Assembly (NCBI RefSeq): GCF_000585335.1
Contig: NZ_KK073872.1
Location: 1,074,501-1,138,500 of the forward strand
Length of the DNA stretch: 64,000 bases
Direction: 5' to 3'
From: Cloacibacillus evryensis DSM 19522
GTDB lineage: Bacteria > Synergistota > Synergistia > Synergistales > Synergistaceae
Shown here: in pieces, positions 1 to 7,562 of the stretch
Position numbering within the stretch: position 1 is the first letter of the stretch
Layout: every line of letters starts with the position of its first letter
Position numbers and translations under genes: made by a program
Notes under the pieces: model-generated
The model's database searches: none
What the model saw: the letters and a program-made list of their open reading frames with translations, nothing else
What the model was told of the DNA's origin: nothing

Positions 1-1233
1 TTCAAGAAACTTGTCGTTGTTCCAGGCGTAGAGCTGTCTATGCGCCTCAGGCATATGAGAACTGTCCGTGACATACCGTTCAGCTCCCCGATTGCGTATA
101 TGACAGGCGACCCGCTCTCCGTCGCAGAATACCTCTATCATAGAAGAGGTGCTCCTTACCGTTACTTTTCTTCTGATACACTCATAGGGCACACTGTAGT
201 ATTTCCCGCCCTCTGCCTGAATATGATAATTTGCCGGAACGACGGCATCCTTGTAATGGGCTATCTGATAACAGAATTCAGGCAGCGGACTCAGATACCG
301 GCTCTCCTGAACGGAGAACAGGAGGCTGCGTGAGCCCTCTTTCTTTTGAAAGGGCCTGTCGTTGAATTGTCTGAATCTGAGACAGATGTCCTTGTTAAGT
401 TCTTTTAATGAATGATAGTCAACGTTTCTGACGGCGGCTATGATATGAGTGGTGAGCATTCCGACCGTTCCCTCGACGGTGGGCTTGTCTTTTGGTTTGC
501 GTACTTTTGCGGGAGAGACAAAAGCACCGTAGTGCTCAGCGAGTTCTCTGTAAGCGCTGTTGATTTCAGGGTCATACTTATCTGACCTGACGACCCCGGT
601 CTTTAAGTTGTCCGGCCTGAGAATCTTAGCCGTTCCTCCGAAGAAAGCATACGCATGGATATGCGCTGTGAGCCATGAATCCAGCTTCTCGTCCGCGAAT
701 GCCTCGGCATAGCAATAACCTGAAAATGGCAGGCAGGCTGTGAAGAGAGACGCTTTTATTTCTTTCCCGGCAACGGCATCTCGAAGCAGAATCTTTGTGC
801 CGGCCCAGTCGACCTCCATGACCTCGGCAGGCTTATGGGCGATATGCATAGACGTGCTGTTCGCTGCCGCATATTCCTTATAATTCTTGCTGAACTGTGA
901 ATACATATACGGGATATCGCCGCTTTCCTGACATGCCGCGCAATACTCGTTCCATAACAGAGCAAGCGTGACGCCTGATCTGGCAAGCTCCTTATGTATA
1001 TAGGCGTAATCCGGTTCTTTCTGGATACGCGGCAGTATGGCCTGCGGATAGATCATCCTTGCAAGCGAATTGTCCGAGAGCTCTTTGATCTTGTTAAAAT
1101 CCAGCTCCAGCTCTGCGGCTCTTGCAAGGATCCGCTTGACAGTGCTGTGGGCGCAGCGGCAGCTGGCGGCAATATCCCGCTGGCTCAGCCCGCCTTCGAA
1201 GTGAAGGCGAAGTATCTCTCTGTACATGGTCAT
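1..1233 (-). CDS. istA: IS21 family transposase IstA, C-terminal end cut by window edge
   Basis: DDE-type transposase that, with the helper ATPase IstB, moves IS21 elements. Reading the minus strand from an ATG at 1233 gives 411 uninterrupted codons up to the window edge. An AAGGGAGG ribosome site precedes the start. An N-terminal helix-turn-helix (residues about 15-45, IAASCRCAHSTVKRIL) is followed by the core. The first catalytic Asp lies in EVDWAGT, the second in LRPDNLKTG, and the Glu in KPTVEGTVG. The gene looks intact as far as it can be read. It starts with the same MTMYREIL as the truncated copy next to it, but the rest is clearly diverged, so these are two different IS21 elements rather than a recent duplication. 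Confidence 0.88.
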   Translation of the reverse strand, partial: MTMYREILRLHFEGGLSQRDIAASCRCAHSTVKRILARAAELELDFNKIKELSDNSLARMIYPQAILPRIQKEPDYAYIHKELARSGVTLALLWNEYCAACQESGDIPYMYSQFSKNYKEYAAANSTSMHIAHKPAEVMEVDWAGTKILLRDAVAGKEIKASLFTACLPFSGYCYAEAFADEKLDSWLTAHIHAYAFFGGTAKILRPDNLKTGVVRSDKYDPEINSAYRELAEHYGAFVSPAKVRKPKDKPTVEGTVGMLTTHIIAAVRNVDYHSLKELNKDICLRFRQFNDRPFQKKEGSRSLLFSVQESRYLSPLPEFCYQIAHYKDAVVPANYHIQAEGGKYYSVPYECIRRKVTVRSTSSMIEVFCDGERVACHIRNRGAERYVTDSSHMPEAHRQLYAWNNDKFLE

Positions 1234-1297
1234 ATTAATGACCTCCCTTGTGTTATTTACGCAGTACGCGTATTGCGCAAGGGTACCAGAAATACCT

Positions 1298-1349
1298 CTG
1301 GGCTCGCCGCCGTGACGCTGGGCTCGTTTGCATAATTACACTGGGCTCA
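1298..1349 (-). repeat. Triple end repeat of IS21 element A
   Basis: The octamer CTGGGCTC occurs at 1298-1305, 1318-1325 and 1341-1348, with steps of 20 and 23 bases, all in the same orientation. It lies between the element terminus at 1390 and istA. Element B has an equivalent set. Repeated short motifs inside the termini are known for IS21 elements and are presumed transposase binding sites. Confidence 0.75.
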
Positions 1350-1390
1350 TGCGAAGGATTTTAGGTGCGCTTTGAGGAGCGGAATACTCA

Positions 1391-1896
1391 CGCAGGCAGG
1401 CCACAAAAAGATTGGCATTTCGCTCTTCTCCGCCCGGGCCATTCCTGTATGCCATTTTCGTACCAGCCCAATCTACCTCCATGACTTCACCTGGTTTATG
1501 AGTGAGGTGGAAGGTAAGTTTGTTTTGCACGGCATATTGCCTATATCTGTTGCAGAATTGGGTGTACATATAGTGAGGAAGCGCAGCTGCAGCACATTTA
1601 TCGCAATATTCATTCCACAGCAACATAAGGGTGACGCCGGATTTGGCGAGTTCTCTGTGTACGTATTCATAATCTGGCTCTAACTGCCTGCCTCTTTTGG
1701 GAACTTTTGGATATATAAGAAGTCCTATTGCAATGTCTGACTTTTCCCGAATTATTTCAAAGTTGATTCCTCTTTCTCTGGCGCTGTTTAAGACTCTCTT
1801 CACTGTGGTATATGAACATTTGCAGCTGGCAGCAATCTCCCTTCCACTCATTTTACCCTCTTCTGCAAGGCGCAGAATCTCACGATACATGGTCAT
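1391..1896 (-). pseudogene. istA: IstA of element B, truncated by insertion of element A
   Basis: The start ATG at 1896 has an AAGGAGG ribosome site 8 bases upstream. The frame gives an HTH (IAASCKCSYTTVKRVL) and the first catalytic Asp (EVDWAGT). Similarity to the neighbouring IstA continues to NLFVACL and is then lost where the element A terminus begins (minus strand, base 1390). The open frame runs by chance to 1336, so its last 18 or so residues are encoded by element A. The second Asp and the catalytic Glu are absent, so this copy cannot be active. Confidence 0.85.
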
Positions 1897-1964
1897 TTTG
1901 ATGACCTCCTTGAATTTATTCGCCGAATGATTACGGCGCCTGTATCAAGGATACGTCTGCTGTC

Positions 1965-2018
1965 TGGGGCTGTCATTGTCGTGAGGGTGGGCCTGTCTGC
2001 GTTGACGCCATGGGCCTG
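1965..2018 (-). repeat. Triple end repeat of IS21 element B
   Basis: Three copies of a TGGGCCTG-like octamer lie at 1965-1972 (TGGGGCTG), 1988-1995 and 2011-2018, 23 bases apart, between the terminus at 2059 and istA. The spacing and position mirror the repeats of element A although the octamer differs. Confidence 0.7.
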
Positions 2019-2059
2019 CCAGCGCCGGAACAAGTGTTAACGGTGGAGTGAAATATTCA

Positions 2060-2868
2060 CTCGGACCCATTGTCGAACGTGATGCTTTTGAATATTTTGC
2101 TAAAAGAGTCTCCGTAGTCTCTCTCCAATCTGTCCAATACTTCTACGATCCTGCTGCTCTCTTTGTCTCCTACACAAAACATCATGCCATTCCTATCTTG
2201 CGTTCAACCAACGTCAGGATATGTCCACTCTGCTCTTTTCCTACAATACCGTCTCCTTCCCAATGACCGAATTCTTTGCGCTCCTGAATATGCTTTGGCC
2301 GTTCGTATATACTACGTCCCAATACCTTTTTACGCTCTCTCCTTAAACTCTTTGGCTTACGGCGTACCTTCAGCGGTAAGTCGATATTCCTGGTTCGCAC
2401 TATCCTATCTTCGATCCAGTTATAAAATGTCTTTGTCGTAAACGTATGCCTGAACAACCGATTCTCTTTCGCATAACCGACAGCCGCGTCCACAGACCAT
2501 TTCTCTCTCGAACGAATCTTTGACTCCACGAATTCCACCATATCAGTGCATTGGATGACTTTGTTTTTTGCTCCGCACCTCTTACGATTTTCTTCGTACC
2601 TCTTTTGTCCCACTTCGGCCAGATAGATGGTGTATGAAATACGCTCTGACCAGTCCACTTTCTTGCTATAGCTGGGATTTTGCTTCACCTGCGTGACAGT
2701 TCCTCGTTTGATCTCGCGCTTGATCGTACTTTTATCCCGCTTTAGAAGCAGGGCTATTTGGCCTATGCTTAAACCTTCTTTGTAAAAACGTTCGATCGTA
2801 TCTCGTTCACAGCGGTTGATATGAGGTGTTGCTTTCCGCTCTTTTGTGGTATCTTCTTGATGGCTCAT
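2060..2868 (-). pseudogene. IS30 family transposase, frameshifted and truncated
   Basis: Best start is the ATG at 2868, with AGGAGG 8 bases upstream. An N-terminal helix-turn-helix (GLSIGQIALLLKRDKSTIKREIKRG) is followed by the catalytic domain with its first Asp in GHWEGDGIVG. After ERKIGMA a stop appears at 2182-2184. Moving one frame restores IS30-like sequence (MFCVGDKESSRIVEVL, then the second-Asp motif TFDNGSE) as far as 2060, where IS21 element B begins. One frameshift plus loss of the catalytic Glu make it a pseudogene. Confidence 0.85.
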
Positions 2869-2975
2869 TGGAAGTCCTCCTGGCATCTGTTGGTTTGGCG
2901 ACAAACATTATGCAGGATTTTCTTCCTTTGAGCTATTTCTTTCTTCTACTCCACTGGGGGCAGTTGATTTTTCAA
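2060..2975 (-). mobile_element. IS30-like element, 3' part lost
   Basis: The element encloses an IS30 family transposase gene on the minus strand. Its upstream end is placed near 2975 because plus-strand terminase coding sequence resumes there. The minus strand at that point reads TTGAAAAATCAACTGCCCCC, a plausible IS30-type terminus. The other end is displaced by IS21 element B at 2059/2060. The exact right boundary is uncertain by some ten bases. Confidence 0.7.
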
Positions 2976-3314
2976 TCGGCCGGGGTTTACTATGACAGTT
3001 ATTCGGCACGGTATTTTGTAGAGGAAATGACGCTGCAAGGCTTTAACATGGTTAGGTGCATACAAGGGGCGAAAACCCTGTCCCTGCCTATGCAAATGTT
3101 AGGCGCGGACTTACAGGCGCACAGGGTTATTTACAATAACAACCCTATCTTGAAATGGTGCTTGACGAATACGGGCATACAGACCGACCGCAACGGGAAC
3201 ATAGTACCCATAAAGAACCAATCGCCCCGACAACGGATTGACGGAGCGGCGGCGTTACTGGATTGTTACGTCGGATTGTATGAGCATTACAACGAATATA
3301 CAAGCGCGATATGA
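2976..3314 (+). pseudogene. Phage terminase large subunit, C-terminal fragment
   Basis: From about 2985 the plus-strand frame reads VYYDSYSARYFVEEM, later VRCIQGAKTLS, then YNNNPILKWCLTN and PRQRIDGAAALLD, ending at 3314. This is the C-terminal nuclease part of Terminase_1-type packaging motors, including the late conserved NNP.LKWC and RIDG..A.LD segments. The N-terminal ATPase is missing, replaced by the IS30 end. The open frame extends back to 2826 only by chance through IS30 DNA. It marks a prophage or phage island that has decayed. Confidence 0.82.
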
Positions 3315-3350
3315 CTATCCAAGTTTGGATTGAGTAAAGGGGGAATTGCT

Positions 3351-3665
3351 TTGAAACTGAAAGATAAGAAAATAGAGATATTAGCGGTAACGATGATTAA
3401 AGACCCGGAGGGCTTTCCGACGCAGGTTTTAGCCCCTATCGCGCCGCCGCTATGGGCGTACTTCCGGCAGCTATCGGGGAAAGAGGTTTACGCCGCTATG
3501 TCCGTACAGGCTGTCGAAGAAGTCCAATTCGTGATTAACTAGCGGGACGACATAACCACGCGGCATATTGTCCGCTTTCGCGGCGTGGACTATGATATTA
3601 CCCGCATTGACACATTCGAGGGGTATAAGCAGGATTTAACGCTTTATGCGAAGCGGCGGACGTAA
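3351..3665 (+). pseudogene. Phage head-closure (head-tail joining) protein with an amber codon
   Basis: A TTG start at 3351 follows an AAAGGGGG ribosome site and opens a frame of 104 codons ending at TAA 3663-3665. It has one TAG at 3540-3542, most likely from TGG. The downstream part reads in frame (TRHIVRFRGVDYDITRID) and matches the C-terminal half of SPP1 gp16-like head-closure proteins, as the upstream LWAYFRQLSGKE does. It normally lies several genes after terminase; here only 36 bases separate them, so portal, protease and capsid genes have been deleted. Read as two pieces it would be non-functional unless the amber codon is suppressed. Confidence 0.72.
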
Positions 3666-3680
3666 ATATTGCTTACGCCC

Positions 3681-4643
3681 TTATAGTTTATCACCATAAG
3701 GCAATGATTTAATATAATTCTCCATATAGCTCCAGTCCGGAACACCCTTCCTTTTGTCGGTTTTTTTGACTGGCAATTTTAGGACTGTTTGCTCTAATCG
3801 TGTATTATTTACTATACGACCGTATGAATAGCGGGGAATTTCAAGCCAACAAAGCGTAGTAATAAATAACCCAATATATTTATTCATAGTAAAGCCTTTT
3901 GCAGTTAAGCAAGTTACATTGTTCGACGGTACAAATTTTGAAGGTTGATAAAATGTTCTAAAAACTGAACCTTGCCCCGTGTTCGCTACTGTTAGACAAT
4001 TTCCGTTGTTCACATATTCGCTTTCGCAGGAAATGTAATTGCTAACGCCGTTATTTTGGGTATAAGCTGTAACCAATGGAATATCGCCGCTTTCGCAATC
4101 TGTAACACTACCCATCTTCCCGCGGGCAGTATTAAACAGTCGGGTTATCGGGAATTCTTCCCAAGTCGACTTATCAAGCGGTAATGCGTTTTCAGTTGTG
4201 TTTTTTGTCGTAACAGGATTTACAGGCGTAGAGTTTACCCAAGACGGAATAATATCGGGTAATTGAATATCTTTCAAAGTCTTGTTTGCTTGTCTGCCAT
4301 AATTATAACGGTATGCGTTAGCTTTAATGCACATACAGTAAAATAGTTTTTCTTGTATAGTCATAGACTTTTTAGGTGTTAAAACATATAAGTCCCGTCC
4401 GCTGTAATAGGGTTTTGTTTGCACAAATGTTTCTAATACACTACCGCCGCCCGCACAAGATAAAGTCCCTGCTTTTTGCGGTATAACGCCGTCAATTTTC
4501 TTTACCACAGCAACAACGCCGTTATTACTTGCAGTACGCGAAACAAAATTAACACCGTTTATATCGTCGGCGGTTGTTCCCTCACAATTCAGCAATTCGA
4601 GGTTTACCCCATATTCTACACTAAATAAATCTATAACTTTCAT
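3681..4643 (-). CDS. BcgI-like restriction-modification specificity (B) subunit
   Basis: DNA-recognition subunit expected to pair with the upstream methylase-nuclease. The 320 residues contain two target-recognition half-domains (roughly 1-145 and 160-305) separated by a linker near residue 150. The C-terminal segment PDWSYMENYIKSLPYGDKL resembles the conserved tail of Type I S and BcgI B subunits. The start ATG overlaps the upstream stop by 4 bases (ATGA), so translation is probably coupled. BcgI B is about 340 residues, a close size match. Base composition is clearly more AT-rich than the chromosomal genes to the right, consistent with transfer. A Type I S subunit is the alternative, but no separate M or R gene is present. 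Confidence 0.8.
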   Translation of the reverse strand: MKVIDLFSVEYGVNLELLNCEGTTADDINGVNFVSRTASNNGVVAVVKKIDGVIPQKAGTLSCAGGGSVLETFVQTKPYYSGRDLYVLTPKKSMTIQEKLFYCMCIKANAYRYNYGRQANKTLKDIQLPDIIPSWVNSTPVNPVTTKNTTENALPLDKSTWEEFPITRLFNTARGKMGSVTDCESGDIPLVTAYTQNNGVSNYISCESEYVNNGNCLTVANTGQGSVFRTFYQPSKFVPSNNVTCLTAKGFTMNKYIGLFITTLCWLEIPRYSYGRIVNNTRLEQTVLKLPVKKTDKRKGVPDWSYMENYIKSLPYGDKL

Positions 4644-6454
4644 AGTTGTTCACCATTTTTCAAGACATAGGCTAAATAATCTCTTACTACCCTTTCAAAA
4701 TCGCCTTGTGTCAATGTAGAATAGTTTGTGCTCATATACGCTTCTGCTAACCATTCATCGTTAGCTGTAACTTTTTGGCATACAGAAAGCCCCGGTTCTG
4801 CCTTTCTTTCTCTGTATAAATCAAGCCAATTTGCTTCAATGTTTGCCCAAACGCCCAAGCCCTTGTCGTCAGTCTTTTCTATTCTGCCGAGATTTTTTCT
4901 CTTTACAAAGCCATCGTCGCGAAAATACCCAAAAAAAGTGCTTGTGGGAGCGTTTTCGTGCCTTGTTCCAAGAGTAAAAACCATACAACAGGCGTTAGCA
5001 TTTGCACCGGGGTGAAACATATCAGACGGAAAAGAAAAAACCGCATCAAGAGTATGCTCTTCAAGCATTTTTGTTTTATATAGCTTAATGTCTGCGTCTG
5101 TGCCAATAGCGCATTGCATAGGCAATAAAACGGCAAGTCGCCCAATCTTGACCTTTTCGGCAATTTTATAAACGTAATGAAAGCCTTTTGATGGGTCTTC
5201 TTTAATTTTGCTATTCCAAGTCTTAACATACGTTTCATCGCTATGCTTTCTTTGCGCGTTATAAGGCGGGTTCATTAAGACAACATTAACTCCCGCATCA
5301 ACATAGTTGTCAACCCTGAAACAGCTTCCTTGAACAATGTTAGAGTTGCCGTCGCTATGTATTAACATATTTGTAGTGGCAAGCCCGAAAGCCGTTTCTT
5401 CATACTCTATTCCGTAAATATGTTTCTTTCTGACGCGTTCTTTTTCGTCCTCCGTATCGCAGTCCGCTAACGCTTCTGTCATAGCGCGTACTAAGAAAGC
5501 TCCACTACCACAGCACGGGTCTAATATAACGGAGTTACGATTAACACCGACAACCTTACACATAAAATGAACTATGTGGTCTGGCGTAAAGGCTTGATTT
5601 TTATCGGCTTTTCCAACGTATTTATTGAAAGTCGTAAAGAATAGGTTTAATAAATCCTGTCCCTTTGTTGTCCTGTCGTTAATGAATGGTAAAATTTTAT
5701 CTTTTATTTCTTGCAAAACGTGCGAAAATTGCTCCTTTGTTAAGTCGGTAACATCTTGAGAATCAATTACTTTGCTTTTCAAAATAACCAATTTAGCGGC
5801 TTTATTTAAGTCTTTCGCTTTATCAAGCAGGGCATTTAGAATTTCCTCTATACCCGCGCGAATTTGTTTAGTGCTTAATCCCTCATATTTTAAGCCATTT
5901 TTTAACGCTAAAAGACAAGTACCCACAAACTGACTACGGATTTTTTCGTTTATTCCGTAGCCGTGTAGTAATTCGTTAAGTGCGTAGGTGTTTTCAACAA
6001 TAGTCCTTTTGTCATTCTTTGCGCCGAAAAACACATCTACATAGTCTGTAAAAGGACGGATAACACGTTCGCTTTTATTTTCATGTTCGTCGTCAATAAT
6101 GCCGCTGTCGTCAAGCCACACACGAATTTCGTCGGTTTGAGTTGCTGCCAAGATAGCAATAACTTTATTATCCGTTAGTTGTTTTTCATAGATAACATAC
6201 TGTTGTAACTGCTCAATGTCCTTTGTGGCATTACCCTTGATAAGTTTCGTCTTTGTTTCGATAAGCACAGTTACTCTATCGTTAGCAAAGCGCAAGTCTA
6301 AGTTTTTGTATCGGCGTAAAGCACCCGAAGCAAGGAAATTCAAATAATCCTTGCCAATCTCTTTTAGAGCCTTTTCATAGCTGAATTCGCTGTTTTCTAT
6401 ATTGTCGACGAGAAAGTCCCTGCCGACAGTCGTAATAATATCTGCACGTTTCAT
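4640..6454 (-). CDS. BcgI-like fused nuclease and N6-adenine methyltransferase (A) subunit
   Basis: Bifunctional restriction-modification enzyme of 604 residues from an ATG at 6454, with AAGGAG 8 bases upstream. Residues 1-150 hold a PD-(D/E)XK-like nuclease core (Asp53, then Glu66-Thr-Lys68 in LIETKTK). Residues about 280-560 hold an N6-adenine methylase with the SAM motif LDPCCGSGAF (311-320) and the catalytic NPPY (395-398). Architecture and length match the BcgI A subunit (about 640 residues), whose complex cuts on both sides of its site. Both active-site signatures are intact, so the system may be functional. Its promoter region lies at 6538-6566 next to an IS1634-like insertion. The DNA is AT-rich. 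Confidence 0.85.
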   Translation of the reverse strand: MKRADIITTVGRDFLVDNIENSEFSYEKALKEIGKDYLNFLASGALRRYKNLDLRFANDRVTVLIETKTKLIKGNATKDIEQLQQYVIYEKQLTDNKVIAILAATQTDEIRVWLDDSGIIDDEHENKSERVIRPFTDYVDVFFGAKNDKRTIVENTYALNELLHGYGINEKIRSQFVGTCLLALKNGLKYEGLSTKQIRAGIEEILNALLDKAKDLNKAAKLVILKSKVIDSQDVTDLTKEQFSHVLQEIKDKILPFINDRTTKGQDLLNLFFTTFNKYVGKADKNQAFTPDHIVHFMCKVVGVNRNSVILDPCCGSGAFLVRAMTEALADCDTEDEKERVRKKHIYGIEYEETAFGLATTNMLIHSDGNSNIVQGSCFRVDNYVDAGVNVVLMNPPYNAQRKHSDETYVKTWNSKIKEDPSKGFHYVYKIAEKVKIGRLAVLLPMQCAIGTDADIKLYKTKMLEEHTLDAVFSFPSDMFHPGANANACCMVFTLGTRHENAPTSTFFGYFRDDGFVKRKNLGRIEKTDDKGLGVWANIEANWLDLYRERKAEPGLSVCQKVTANDEWLAEAYMSTNYSTLTQGDFERVVRDYLAYVLKNGEQL

Positions 6455-6537
6455 TATGAAATTCTCCTTACAGCGTGACTTGTTGCTAAGCAAGTATTAT
6501 TGCGCATACACAAAAAGCGCACAACAATACATTTGAT

Positions 6538-6566
6538 ATTATAATATAAACTCAAACAAAACGCAA
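6538..6566 (-). promoter_or_regulatory. Sigma-70 type promoter of the restriction-modification operon
   Basis: On the minus strand TTGCGT (6561-6566) and TATAAT (6538-6543) are 17 bases apart, about 75 bases before the methylase-nuclease start. The -35 box forms part of a 9-bp inverted repeat, AAAACGCAA (6558-6566) and TTGCGTTTT (6587-6595), which could be an operator. Most of the promoter lies inside the direct repeat that flanks the IS1634-like element. Confidence 0.6.
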
Positions 6567-6599
6567 TCCCCTTAAGAAAAATATTTTTGCGTTTTAACG
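6541..6599. repeat. 59-bp direct repeat, left copy (flanks IS1634-like element)
   Basis: Bases 6541-6599 recur at 10205-10263 with a single mismatch (T at 6573, A at 10237). The copies directly abut the two terminal inverted repeats of the IS1634-like element, so they are read as a long target-site duplication. The sequence contains the 9-bp inverted repeat AAAACGCAA/TTGCGTTTT around an AAAAATATTTTT core. Confidence 0.9.
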
Positions 6600-6691
6600 C
6601 CCCGACTTTTACAGTAAATTCGAGTCAAACATATCCAATTCCTTGCAATGACTCATTTTTTCAAACGACATGTTCGTGATATTTCGTTATG

Positions 6692-7530
6692 CTATTTTAT
6701 CTTCTTAAGAAATCTGTTAAATTCTTCTTGCTTTGGGTACGCGTCATAGAAATCAACATTGAAAGTTTTCTGTATCTTGCTGTAGTCTACGGCTATTTCA
6801 TCTTTATCAGAAAATGAAAGAGTGTCGACTTCTTTACCGTGGCGATCTATGCGCTTTTCGAACTCCAGACTTCCTCCCACATCCGTAAGGTGCATTATTC
6901 CACCGCGCAGGACGCGGCAGTTGGCCGCCCTTAGCGCGGCCGCTATGCGTTCGATCGAGATGGCATCACCGCCCATCCTCAGCTGGAGCATCCTCACTAA
7001 CAGCAACGCCGTAAAGCATATCAGAAAGTGCGCGTGAATATGTCTTTGCGTGCTTACATATACCGGCCTGGCATCCAGGTCGGACTTCATGACCCTAAAG
7101 GATTGTTCTATGCGCCACAGGCCTCCGTAGACTTCGCGCATCTTTGCCGCGTCATAATCCATTTCGCTTGTAACGATGCAGAAATACCCGTCGAAACGCG
7201 AATCTTCGTATGCCTTTTCTTCGTCGACCTTCAGTTTTTTACGCGCGCCTTTTACTACTTTGCCGTCGCTTCCGCTGACAATCTCTTCTTTTGTGTATTC
7301 AAGACAGCCGTGCCGTATTGAGTATGCGCTGTTTTTCGTGGCTGATTCTGCCCTCAACAGCTTTTCTATACGTTTGCGGCGGGCCATCTCCGCATCTGCC
7401 CGACTCCAGTAGATAAGTACCTTGCGTTGCCTGGAGATAGAATGACCTTCACTGTCCTTGCCTGTGTACTCCTCGGTAAAGAGCTTGTAACGGCAACTTC
7501 CGTCCGCGTTTTGTACATACCCTTCGTCGC
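6692..7530 (-). pseudogene. IS1634-like transposase, C-terminal part
   Basis: The C-terminal half of the transposase. Reading minus from the target duplication at 7531-7536 gives SDEGYVQNADGSCRYKLF, continuing to the stop at 6692. It includes the conserved Y.G.W.IE..FR..KS.L..RPVY region (YGGLWRIEQSFRVMKSDL) that carries the catalytic Glu. It joins in frame with the N-terminal part at 9079-10099 once the IS5-type element and one TATTCA copy are removed. It cannot be made as a full protein while the insertion is present. Confidence 0.85.
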
Positions 7531-7562
7531 TGAATAGTCGCCGCTGAAAAACGCAGTTTTTC

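Larger units (their letters stand above)
1..1390 (-). mobile_element. IS21-type element A, left part, running off the window
   Basis: The minus strand carries a left terminus whose first 15 bases (complement of 1376-1390) match the terminus of the second IS21 copy at 2045-2059 at 12 of 15 positions. Both read TGA(A/G)TATT(T/C)C(A/G)CTCC. Three short GAGCCCAG repeats and then istA follow inward. The terminus falls inside the istA gene of element B, so A inserted into B. The right end and istB lie beyond the window edge. Confidence 0.82.
1391..2059 (-). mobile_element. IS21-type element B, left-end remnant
   Basis: A second, different IS21-type element. Its left terminus is the complement of 2045-2059 and lies exactly where the IS30 transposase reading frame is interrupted after FDNGSE. 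Only the left end and the first third of istA remain in view, because element A has inserted at 1390/1391. The rest of B, if it still exists, would lie beyond the left window edge. Confidence 0.8.

Noticed and set aside
1298-2018. Regular short repeats as a possible CRISPR array
   Set aside because: There are only three 8-base copies in each of two sets, lying just inside IS21 termini, without long repeats, unique spacers or cas genes.
2826-3314. A 162-residue plus-strand protein beginning inside the IS30-like element
   Set aside because: Its first 50 or so residues are IS30 DNA read in reverse; only the terminase-derived part is meaningful.
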